A program made the position numbers and the translations under genes. This document shows, piece after piece, positions 1-5,431 of a stretch of 5,431 nt of DNA (positions within the stretch are counted from its first letter, which is position 1; each line of letters opens with the position of its first letter). Origin of the DNA: Rhodospirillaceae bacterium UBA4479 (GTDB lineage: Bacteria > Pseudomonadota > Alphaproteobacteria > Rhodospirillales > Casp-alpha2). The notes below the pieces were generated by a model. The model was not told the origin of the DNA. It made no database searches and saw nothing but the letters and a program-made list of their open reading frames with translations. The stretch covers positions 1 to 5,431 of the forward strand of contig DGNZ01000045.1 in the NCBI GenBank assembly GCA_002389175.1. The letters run 5' to 3'.

Positions 1-1
1 C

Positions 2-607
2 ACAGGCGCTGAAGCTGAACCACTTTCTATGCCGGAAGGGGTCTCTGAATATCACCAGCTTGATGTATGTGACACATCGGCAATTGCCTCGCTTGCAAGT
101 CAGTTTTCCCGTCTTGATGTGCTTGTTAATTGTGCAGCAATTTCAAGGCGGGACCTTGAAGACGATCTTGAGGTGTTTCGCCAAGTTATAGACGTCAACC
201 TCATCGGCAATTTTGACGTGGTGAGGAAATTTGAAACAGCGCTGATTGCAGCTAAAGGTACGATTATCAATATCGCGTCCATGTACAGTTTTTTTGGCAG
301 TCCAAAAGTGCCTGCTTATGGGGCAAGCAAAGCTGCGATCCACCAGCTGACGAGATCTCTGGCGCTTAAATATGCACTACAAGGGGTAAGGGTTAACGCG
401 ATTGCCCCAGGGTTTGTTGTTACCGAACAAACTGAACGAGGCCGCGCCGACGCCCTGCATTATGAAGCGGTAATCGCCCGCACACCATTTGCCCGCTGGG
501 GGAAACCAGATGACATTGCCGGCCCGGCCCTGTTTCTGGCCAGTCAGCAGGCGGCGTTCGTTACCGGGCAAACTCTTGTCGTGGATGGGGGGTATTCCAT
601 TGGTTAA
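2..607 (+). CDS. Short-chain dehydrogenase/reductase (SDR), 5'-truncated by the window edge
   Basis: This is a classical SDR oxidoreductase, expected to interconvert an alcohol and a ketone with NAD(P)(H) in the cytoplasm. The frame is open from base 2, upstream of the first ATG at 29, and the N-terminal glycine-rich Rossmann motif is absent, so I infer roughly 35-45 residues lie outside the window and the ATG at 29 is not the start. Counting from that ATG, I see LVNCAAIS (the NAG-type motif, about 32-39), Asn57 in DVNLIG, catalytic Ser84 in NIASM, and Tyr97-x3-Lys101 in YGASK, with Ser exactly 13 residues before Tyr as usual. The C-terminus is standard: VNAIAPGFV, RWGKPDDIAG and FVTGQTLVVDGGYS. 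The catalytic tetrad is complete. Cofactor preference cannot be read because the deciding region is missing. It lies 62 nt before the ThDP enzyme gene and probably belongs to the same catabolic cluster. The exact substrate is unknown; FabG-like annotations would be generic. Confidence 0.93.
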   Translation, partial: TGAEAEPLSMPEGVSEYHQLDVCDTSAIASLASQFSRLDVLVNCAAISRRDLEDDLEVFRQVIDVNLIGNFDVVRKFETALIAAKGTIINIASMYSFFGSPKVPAYGASKAAIHQLTRSLALKYALQGVRVNAIAPGFVVTEQTERGRADALHYEAVIARTPFARWGKPDDIAGPALFLASQQAAFVTGQTLVVDGGYSIG

Positions 608-640
608 CGTGAAGTTTTTGGGTTTTAGGCCATCGCTGGG

Positions 641-656
641 AATGTTTGTAAACATT
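641..656. promoter_or_regulatory. 16-bp inverted repeat, candidate operator before the ThDP enzyme gene
   Basis: AATGTTTGTAAACATT is a perfect 7-bp inverted repeat around a GT centre, in the 62-nt gap between the SDR and the ThDP enzyme gene. It ends 13 nt before the preferred GTG start and abuts the Shine-Dalgarno sequence. A two-base spacer makes a stable RNA hairpin unlikely, so binding by a dimeric repressor is the more natural reading. No regulator gene is in the window and I see no convincing -35/-10 pair around it, so the role is inferred only from symmetry and position. Confidence 0.35.
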
Positions 657-657
657 G

Positions 658-665
658 AAAGGTAG
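658..665 (+). promoter_or_regulatory. Shine-Dalgarno sequence deciding a GTG start at 670
   Basis: AAAGGTAG stands four bases before the GTG at 670, a good purine-rich ribosome binding site at normal distance. The in-frame TTG at 655 lies before this site and has only the A/T-rich inverted repeat upstream of it. I therefore take GTG 670 as the start of the ThDP enzyme. Confidence 0.6.
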
Positions 666-669
666 CGCT

Positions 670-2277
670 GTGAGAGCATCAGTTGGTTTGATAAAGATAT
701 TGAAGGGATCGGGTGTAGAGACAATCTTTGCTCTGTCCGGCAATCAGATTATGCCACTCTTTGATGCCTGCCTCGATGAGGGCATCCGCGTCGTTCACGT
801 CCGCCACGAAGCCGCAGCGCTCTACATGGCTGAGGCACATGCCCGCATTACGGGTGGCATGGGAGTCGCCATGGTTACCGCTGGTGCTGGCCTTTGCAAT
901 GCCATTGCCCCGTTGTTCACGGCGACCCAATCACAAACTCCGGTTCTTTTGCTTAGCGGTGACTCTGAGGCAAGCCTCGATAACATGGGCAGCTTTCAAG
1001 AAATGGACCAGGTCCAGATCACCAGTGCAGTGACAAAATTTTCTCGGCGGATTTGCCAAACATCTGAACTTGAGGGCGCAATGAATGCTGCAATAGAGGC
1101 GGTGACGACAGGCACTTCGGGTCCTGTACATCTTGCGCTTGCAGCAGATATGCTGACAAATGAACTTGAGGATTCACCGCAGTTTGAAAAGCAGGCTCTC
1201 TCGACAAACACCGAACCTAGTGAGGCTTCGGTAGGTTTTGTGGAGGCTTTGAAGTCGTCGCAAAGACCATTGATAATTGTTGGACCGTCGCTTTGCATGC
1301 CGCATCATGCGGCTATGTTGCGCGTGCTTGAAACGAGATTGGGTGTGCCTGTGGTGCCAATGGACAGCCCACGTGGTTTAAACGATCCCCGCCTTGGAAA
1401 CTTCAAGTCAATAGCGCGCCTTGCTGATTTGATCATACCAGTCGGTAAGCCTGTGGATTTTTCGATGGCCTATGGTGCTGTCGGACCATTTCATGCTGAT
1501 GCCAAATGGTTTGCCTTCCTCGGAGAAGAACAGCTTGTTTCACAGGCACGCAGAAACCTCGGTGATCGTTTGCATGATGGGGTTGTGATATCGCCTGTGG
1601 AGGCTATCGCCATGCTCACAAAATTGTCACCTGTAAGCGCTGATTCGACTTGGGCTGACTCGGTGCAGAGTGCCATTACCAGCCGTGATTTTTCTGCTTT
1701 TGATAGAAACCGTGATGTTGATGAATTGAACTCTCTGTCGTTCAGCACTGCTGTAAGTGATGTTTTGGACTTGCATGATAACGTTGTCGCCGTGTCTGAC
1801 GGTGGTGAAATTGGTCAGTGGATTCAGTCTGTTCTGACTCGTTATCTGGTGATGATAAACGGCGTGTCGGGTGCGATTGGCGGCAGCTTAAGTTATGCTA
1901 TGGCAATCAAACAGGCGTTACCCAATAAACATGTGTTGGCCTTCATGGGTGATGGAACCGTTGGCTTTCATTTGGCTGAATTCGAGACAGCGGTGCGCGA
2001 AAACCTGCCTGTTGTTGCAGTCATTGGCAATGACATGCAGTGGAACGCAGAGGTGAAAATACAGGAACGTGACTATGGGCCGGACCGCGTGTTTGCCTGT
2101 GGTTTGAGTGATGCCCGGTATGATCAAGTGGCAGCCGCTCTTGGTGGACATGGCGAATTTGTGACAAATCTGACAGAGATTGGCCCAGCGTTCGAGCGTG
2201 CCCTTGCAAGCGGCAAACCGGCTTGTATTAATGTCAGGATCCATGGGTTTGGTGCCCCGACTTTCGCAAATGGGTGA
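670..2277 (+). CDS. Thiamine-diphosphate-dependent enzyme, acetolactate-synthase-like
   Basis: A cytoplasmic ThDP enzyme expected to make or break a C-C bond next to a carbonyl (carboligase, decarboxylase or C-C hydrolase). Numbered from GTG 670 (535 residues), the N-terminal pyrimidine-binding domain carries the catalytic glutamate Glu47 in VRHEAAALYMAEAHAR, then TAGAGLCNAIAPL and the acetolactate-synthase-like FQEMDQ (about 109-114). A central domain begins near RPLIIVGPSL (about 200). The C-terminal ThDP-binding domain has GDG at 427-429 and Asn454-Asp455, matching the GDG-x(24)-NN motif except that the second Asn is Asp. The tail has WNAEVKIQERDYG and AAALGGHGEFV, which I associate with acetolactate-synthase-like proteins of proteobacteria that are not the biosynthetic IlvB/IlvI. 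No small regulatory subunit gene follows; a sugar kinase and aldolase do, arguing for a catabolic role. It is shorter than IolD (roughly 600-650) and Xsc (about 590). The stop overlaps the kinase start. Fold confidence is high; substrate unknown. Confidence 0.92.
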   Translation: MRASVGLIKILKGSGVETIFALSGNQIMPLFDACLDEGIRVVHVRHEAAALYMAEAHARITGGMGVAMVTAGAGLCNAIAPLFTATQSQTPVLLLSGDSEASLDNMGSFQEMDQVQITSAVTKFSRRICQTSELEGAMNAAIEAVTTGTSGPVHLALAADMLTNELEDSPQFEKQALSTNTEPSEASVGFVEALKSSQRPLIIVGPSLCMPHHAAMLRVLETRLGVPVVPMDSPRGLNDPRLGNFKSIARLADLIIPVGKPVDFSMAYGAVGPFHADAKWFAFLGEEQLVSQARRNLGDRLHDGVVISPVEAIAMLTKLSPVSADSTWADSVQSAITSRDFSAFDRNRDVDELNSLSFSTAVSDVLDLHDNVVAVSDGGEIGQWIQSVLTRYLVMINGVSGAIGGSLSYAMAIKQALPNKHVLAFMGDGTVGFHLAEFETAVRENLPVVAVIGNDMQWNAEVKIQERDYGPDRVFACGLSDARYDQVAAALGGHGEFVTNLTEIGPAFERALASGKPACINVRIHGFGAPTFANG

Positions 2278-3172
2278 GTTGTCAAAAATAATCGTGGCTG
2301 GTCGAGCCACTGTTGATTTGATTATGGAAATTGACCAATTCTCTGTGCGAGGTGAAAAAATGCATGCGCATGACTCACGTTTCGTGGTTGGTGGCCCCGG
2401 GGCAAATGCAAGCATCGCCATCGCACGTTTTGGTGGTCAGCCCGCACTCGTGAGCTACATTGGCGATGATATGATGGGGCAATTCATCTATCAGACACTC
2501 ATCGATGAGTCGGTTGACATGTCAATGAGTCCGCCAACTGCAGATGCGCGTTCATCGGTTTCGGCGGCATTTGTCAACAAAGAGGGTGAGCGCCAGACAA
2601 TAAACTTTGCCGGGCAGGGGTTTGAGCCGCTATCTCCGGCCGTTGCAACCGCTGATGCCCCATGTGCTGTTCTGGCCGACAATCGCCATCCAGAATTGAC
2701 AGGTTGGGCGATTGACCTTGGACACCTTTATGGCGTTCCAACTGTGATTGATGCCGAAGCGCCGTTTGCCGCAGACCATGCTCGCGGCGCAACTCATCTT
2801 GCATTTTCAAGACAGGGACTTGAGTCCTTTTTGCCGGGGCAAAGCATTGAGTCTGGTTTAAGGCAGGCGCGTGAAGAAACCGGATGCTGGGTGTGTGTGA
2901 CCGATGGCGAGAACGGTGTCTGGTATTTGCAGGGTAAAGCCATAGAAAATATCCCGGCCTTCAAAGTTGATGCGATAGATACCATTGGGGCCGGTGATGT
3001 CTGGCACGGTATTTTCACGCTATGTCTTGGGGAAGGGCAGGTTGAAATTGACGCGATCAAATCGGCGAATGCCGCGGCGGCGATGAAGTGCAGACAATTT
3101 GGTGGAATAACGGCATCTCCTGACAGGAAAAGTTGTGATGCCTTCATGGAGGAACAGTCGATATGCAATTAA
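2270..3172 (+). CDS. PfkB/ribokinase-family sugar kinase, sulfofructose-kinase (YihV)-like
   Basis: An ATP-dependent sugar kinase of the PfkB family, cytoplasmic, probably phosphorylating a ketose or sugar acid for the aldolase encoded next. I chose ATG 2270 (300 residues) because it puts the first beta strand (KIIVAGRATVDLIM) at the usual place and gives normal family length; an ATG at 2243 is possible but adds an unneeded leader. Visible motifs are Asp16 of the substrate site, GGPGANASIAIARFG from 41 (signature 1), and DTIGAGDVWHG at 237-247 (signature 2) with catalytic base Asp243. The usual DTTGAGD has Ile in place of the second Thr. Lys30, Asn112 (ERQTIN) and Arg139 (LADNRH) sit where I recall Lys27, Asn109 and Arg138 in E. 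coli YihV, proposed to hold the sugar's sulfonate. The ATGGGTGA overlap with the ThDP gene and the lack of a clear ribosome site point to translational coupling. Alternatives are other ketose or sugar-acid kinases; it does not look like a true IolC. Confidence 0.92.
   Translation: MGELSKIIVAGRATVDLIMEIDQFSVRGEKMHAHDSRFVVGGPGANASIAIARFGGQPALVSYIGDDMMGQFIYQTLIDESVDMSMSPPTADARSSVSAAFVNKEGERQTINFAGQGFEPLSPAVATADAPCAVLADNRHPELTGWAIDLGHLYGVPTVIDAEAPFAADHARGATHLAFSRQGLESFLPGQSIESGLRQAREETGCWVCVTDGENGVWYLQGKAIENIPAFKVDAIDTIGAGDVWHGIFTLCLGEGQVEIDAIKSANAAAAMKCRQFGGITASPDRKSCDAFMEEQSICN
3148..3153 (+). promoter_or_regulatory. Strong Shine-Dalgarno sequence inside the kinase 3' end
   Basis: GGAGGA lies nine bases before the ATG at 3163, within the last codons of the kinase. 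It fixes the aldolase start and indicates independent, efficient re-initiation despite the 10-nt overlap of the two genes. Confidence 0.8.
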
Positions 3173-4188
3173 CTCCCGGAAAGCTTATGGGCATGCGCCG
3201 GATGGCTGATGAAAACGGATTGTTTAAAATGGTCGCTGCCGACCAGCGGCCACCGATCAAGGATCCGATTGCCAAAAAGCTTGGCCTGCCAGAGGCCCCC
3301 TGGTCGGAAGTGGCCAGATTTAAAATGGAAATTGTTCGTCAGCTTCAGGGGCCAAGCTCGGCTGTTTTGTTGGATCCGCATTACGGAATTCCGGCTGCTT
3401 TTGATGTTCTTGGCGGGAACAAGGGGCTTGTCGTGACGCTTGAGGACTCAGTCGTTAAGGAAAGTGATGAGGGGCGCTTTTCAGCGAATATTGATGAATG
3501 GTCAGTCGGCAAAATCAAGCGGCTCGGCGGTGATGCTGTTAAGGTTCTTGCATGGTATCGACCAGACGCATCACCTAAAAATGTTGCTTTTCAAAAGGAC
3601 TATGTAAAACGGATCGGCGATGAATGCGCCTGCTTTGACATTCCGTTTCTTCTCGAATTGTTGCTCTATCCTTTGGCTGGCGAAAAGGCCTCATCTCGTG
3701 GCTATATAGAGATGAGGGCAAAAGCAAGTGATCAGGTGTTGGCCTCTGTTGAGGAATTTGCTCGTCCTGAATACGGCGTGGATATGTTCAAGTTGGAAAG
3801 CCCATTGAATGCCGATGCGATTGATGGCTCATCCAATGTGCAGGCATTATTCGATGAGATGGGCCGGCTTGCTGGACGACCCTGGGTCATGTTGTCTGCG
3901 GGCGCTGGAAAAGATTCTTTCCTTGATATTCTCTCACATGCCTTCAAGGCCGGTGCCTCGGGTTTTCTCGCTGGTCGTGCGATATGGCAGGATGCTTTTG
4001 CGGCTTATCCTGATTGGAATCAAGTCGTCGAGGGGCTTGCTAACGGGGGTCTCGGTTATCTCGAGAAAATTTCGAAGCTGGCGGATGCAACTGCTCACCC
4101 ATGGCATCGCCACAGCTGTTATGGTTCAGATGGTGCCCTCTTTCATCCTGCTGATGAAAGTTTTCGTTTCGGCTATGAAGATGTATAA
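3163..4188 (+). CDS. LacD-like class I ketose-phosphate aldolase
   Basis: A cytoplasmic Schiff-base aldolase of the tagatose-1,6-bisphosphate aldolase (LacD) / sulfofructose-1-phosphate aldolase (YihT) family, expected to split a ketose phosphate into dihydroxyacetone phosphate and a C3 aldehyde. Its 341 residues slightly exceed LacD (about 326) and clearly exceed YihT (about 290). Key residues match LacD positions: DQR at 27-29, Lys127 in AVKVLAWYRPDA, Glu165 in LLELLLYPL, the Schiff-base lysine Lys210 in DMFKLESP, and phosphate-type Arg272 in GASGFLAGRAIW (about 264-275). The PWVMLSAG strand precedes that loop. A C-terminal tail rich in aromatic residues and His (PWHRHSCYGSDG and onward) goes beyond YihT and resembles, from memory, tails of proteobacterial proteins annotated as tagatose-1,6-diphosphate aldolase. 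The strong ribosome site and overlap with the kinase mark them as consecutive pathway steps. No lactose or galactitol genes are nearby, so tagatose bisphosphate is not a safe substrate assignment. Confidence 0.92.
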   Translation: MQLTPGKLMGMRRMADENGLFKMVAADQRPPIKDPIAKKLGLPEAPWSEVARFKMEIVRQLQGPSSAVLLDPHYGIPAAFDVLGGNKGLVVTLEDSVVKESDEGRFSANIDEWSVGKIKRLGGDAVKVLAWYRPDASPKNVAFQKDYVKRIGDECACFDIPFLLELLLYPLAGEKASSRGYIEMRAKASDQVLASVEEFARPEYGVDMFKLESPLNADAIDGSSNVQALFDEMGRLAGRPWVMLSAGAGKDSFLDILSHAFKAGASGFLAGRAIWQDAFAAYPDWNQVVEGLANGGLGYLEKISKLADATAHPWHRHSCYGSDGALFHPADESFRFGYEDV

Positions 4189-4203
4189 TTCTGAGAGGCA
4201 AAG

Positions 4204-4235
4204 GGACTTTGGTCGACACCTGTCGTCCAAAGTCC
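4204..4235 (+). terminator. Hairpin after the aldolase gene with downstream T-run; terminator or attenuator candidate
   Basis: A 9-bp perfect stem, GGACTTTGG (4204-4212) with CCAAAGTCC (4227-4235), encloses a T-T mismatch and a second stem, CGAC (4214-4217) with GTCG (4222-4225), around the loop ACCT. It starts 15 nt after the aldolase stop. No T-run follows directly, so it is not a textbook intrinsic terminator. However, ACACCTG (4216-4222), covering the loop, is complementary to CAGGTGT (4246-4252), which runs straight into six Ts (4252-4257). The RNA could therefore form a pseudoknot or switch to a stem ending in the U-run. It may end the operon, protect its 3' end, or attenuate read-through into the transporter. 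Confidence 0.5.
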
Positions 4236-4325
4236 AAGAGAAGATCAGGTGTTTTTTGCAGCGAAGACTCGCCTGCGAACATCAAGCCATCATCCGGGCT
4301 CATTTTGTCATCAGATAACCAACAG

Positions 4326-5213
4326 ATGGACGTGCCGGTCCCAAGACAGCATAAAGCCGTGCTGGTCATGGTTTTTGCGCTTTGTCTGGCGGCTTTGAGT
4401 GCGGCCTTTATGAAGCTTCTGGCAGATACCATGTCGCCGCCGCTCATCAGCTTTTTTCGCTTTGCCGGTTATTTTCTGCTGTTGCTGCCGCTTGCCTTTA
4501 TTCGGCATGGATGGCGAGTGCTCAGACCGCAGCGGCCCGTTGTTCAGATTATTCGAGGGCTGACTCTGGCCTTGGGAAACATGGCATTTATGTATGGCGT
4601 TCAGCATGTTGATTACGCCAACGCCGTTGCCATTGTTTATGTCTATCCCTTCATCATGATTATCTTGTCAATCTGGGTCTTGAATGAATCCGTATCACCA
4701 AAGGCCTGGCTTGGGGTTTTTGGTGGATTTTGCGGCGTTGTTCTTGTGATGCGGCCGGATGTTTCCGGGATTGATTTGAACGGCCTGTTTATCGTTTTTA
4801 CTGGTTTGATGGTTGCCATACAGATGCTTCTCAATCGAAAGCTGGGCGTCATCATGGACCCTATCATGGTCGCTGTATGGGGGTCTTTGACGGCTACTGT
4901 CTTGTCGGGCTTTACACTTCCTTTTTTCTGGGACATGCCAACACATTCAGAGATGATGCTGATCGCCGGTCTTGCGGTGATGACCGCCGTTAGCCAGACA
5001 TTGATGATTGTGGCGATGTCATTGGCGCCAGCAGAAAGAATTGCTCCCTTCACCTATTTTGAAATTGTTGCGGCGGTCATCATTGGCTTGGTCTTGTTTG
5101 GCACTGTGCCGGACACCATTTCTTGGATGGGTATGGGTCTGATTGTTGCCAGCGGTATTCTGGTGACAAGCATGCCGGGCGCGCTGCGCCTTCGCCGTGG
5201 TGAAAAGATCTGA
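4326..5213 (+). CDS. EamA/DMT-family transporter, ten predicted membrane helices
   Basis: An inner-membrane drug/metabolite-superfamily transporter with two EamA repeats. Most characterised members export small metabolites; some import. From ATG 4326 it has 295 residues, typical of the family. Hydrophobic segments lie at roughly 11-32, 38-57, 70-90, 95-117, 125-142, 150-167, 175-197, 205-227, 233-257 and 262-282, followed by a basic cytoplasmic tail (LRLRRGEKI). The first repeat ends with the familiar pattern NESVSPKAWLGVFGGFCGVVLVMRP, split here as NESVSPKAWLG and VVLVMRP. The frame stays open upstream to a TTG at 4209, but those 39 extra residues are hydrophilic, unlike the family, and would run through the 4204-4235 hairpin, so I reject them. 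No clear ribosome site precedes ATG 4326, which leaves the start uncertain. It sits 137 nt after the aldolase and may be transcribed separately. Substrate unknown; a product or by-product of the neighbouring pathway is a guess. Confidence 0.85.
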   Translation: MDVPVPRQHKAVLVMVFALCLAALSAAFMKLLADTMSPPLISFFRFAGYFLLLLPLAFIRHGWRVLRPQRPVVQIIRGLTLALGNMAFMYGVQHVDYANAVAIVYVYPFIMIILSIWVLNESVSPKAWLGVFGGFCGVVLVMRPDVSGIDLNGLFIVFTGLMVAIQMLLNRKLGVIMDPIMVAVWGSLTATVLSGFTLPFFWDMPTHSEMMLIAGLAVMTAVSQTLMIVAMSLAPAERIAPFTYFEIVAAVIIGLVLFGTVPDTISWMGMGLIVASGILVTSMPGALRLRRGEKI

Positions 5214-5431
5214 GATAGCGGTTGAAACGATAATTTGCGCCCGAAGACTTTGCCGTTTTGGTTCAATCTAAAAATGTAGCCTGTGCTTGGAGCGTTTTTG
5301 CCCCATCCGAAAAAACATACCCCTAAATGCCGATTGCAGGTCTTCAGGAAATGTTATTTTACAGTTAACAAGCCCTCACATCATTGCAAAATCAAGGTGC
5401 AAGTAACGGCGGTTGCGCGCCCCCGCAACCA
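5214..5431. other. Non-coding stretch after the transporter, function unclear
   Basis: I find no protein-like reading frame or RNA gene here. The only + strand -35/-10 candidate is weak: TTGCAG at 5334-5339 followed 15 bases later by TATTTT, in an AT-rich patch before TTAACA. A short GCT/AGC stem with five Ts near 5285-5299 is too small to call a terminator. The stretch probably holds the end of the transporter transcript and the upstream region of a gene outside the window. Confidence 0.4.
5411..5430 (+). repeat. GC-rich hairpin at the window edge
   Basis: GGTTGCG (5411-5417) and CGCAACC (5424-5430) form a perfect 7-bp stem around the loop CGCCCC. The window ends one base later, so whether a T-run follows, making it a terminator, cannot be seen. 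It could instead be a leader structure of a downstream gene. Confidence 0.4.

Noticed and set aside
29..31. ATG at 29 as the true SDR start
   Set aside because: The frame is open upstream to base 2 and the protein would lack the Rossmann nucleotide-binding motif that every classical SDR needs, so the gene is cut by the window edge.
655..657. TTG at 655 as the ThDP enzyme start
   Set aside because: It lies within the inverted repeat with no ribosome site before it, while GTG at 670 has AAAGGTAG at proper spacing.
655..2277. Calling the ThDP enzyme acetolactate synthase (ilvB) or iolD
   Set aside because: No small subunit gene follows and the sugar kinase and aldolase context does not fit branched-chain amino acid synthesis; its length and motifs do not match IolD closely enough to use the symbol.
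1918..2421. Minus-strand open frame of 167 codons across the ThDP-kinase junction
   Set aside because: It is antisense to two well-supported genes and its translation has no recognisable motif or domain pattern.
3809..4318. Plus-strand open frame of 169 codons overlapping the aldolase end
   Set aside because: It lies out of frame within the conserved aldolase coding region, and its product is Arg/Leu/Met-rich with no family resemblance.
4209..4325. N-terminal extension of the transporter from TTG 4209
   Set aside because: It adds 39 hydrophilic residues unlike the EamA family and overlaps a clear hairpin; the protein from ATG 4326 already has normal length and all ten helices.
4643..5053. 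Minus-strand open frame antisense to the transporter
   Set aside because: It is a shadow of the membrane protein's codons, with no motif or start signal of its own.
5411..5431. CCA-like end at the window edge as the 3' end of a tRNA
   Set aside because: The 7-bp stem closes on a 6-base loop right beside it; there is no T-arm sequence, anticodon arm or cloverleaf upstream.

Overview
The window holds five tightly packed genes, all on the + strand, with no RNA gene, mobile element or CRISPR array that I can support. Base composition is balanced by eye (neither strongly AT- nor GC-rich). Protein style, dense packing and overlapping start/stop codons suggest a proteobacterium, most likely an alphaproteobacterium (possibly marine). 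That placement is an impression from the proteins, not a measurement.

Layout: (1) bases 2-607, the 3' part of a classical short-chain dehydrogenase/reductase (SDR) whose Rossmann start lies upstream of the window; (2) bases 670-2277, a thiamine-diphosphate (ThDP) enzyme of the acetolactate-synthase-like superfamily; (3) bases 2270-3172, a PfkB/ribokinase-family sugar kinase overlapping gene 2 by 8 nt; (4) bases 3163-4188, a LacD-like class I ketose-(bis)phosphate aldolase overlapping gene 3 by 10 nt; (5) bases 4326-5213, a ten-helix EamA/DMT-family transporter. Gene gaps hold a 16-bp inverted repeat (641-656) just before gene 2 and a 32-nt hairpin (4204-4235) with a possible pseudoknot and T-run just after gene 4. 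The last 218 bases contain no gene that I recognise.

Genes 2-4 are almost certainly one translationally coupled unit, and gene 1 probably belongs with them. The logic reads as a carbohydrate-type catabolic pathway: an alcohol/ketone redox step (SDR), a ThDP-dependent C-C bond step, ATP-dependent phosphorylation of a sugar (PfkB kinase), and aldol cleavage of the sugar phosphate to C3 units (LacD-like aldolase), with a small-molecule transporter next door. Two models compete. In one, the kinase and aldolase resemble the YihV/YihT pair of sulfoglycolysis: as I remember YihV, its proposed sulfonate-contacting residues have counterparts here. In the other, the order ThDP enzyme - PfkB kinase - LacD-like aldolase mirrors IolD - IolC - DUF2090/IolJ of myo-inositol breakdown, although none of the proteins looks like a true Iol orthologue. 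The combination may be a little-described sugar, sulfosugar or cyclitol route; the substrate cannot be settled from this sequence.
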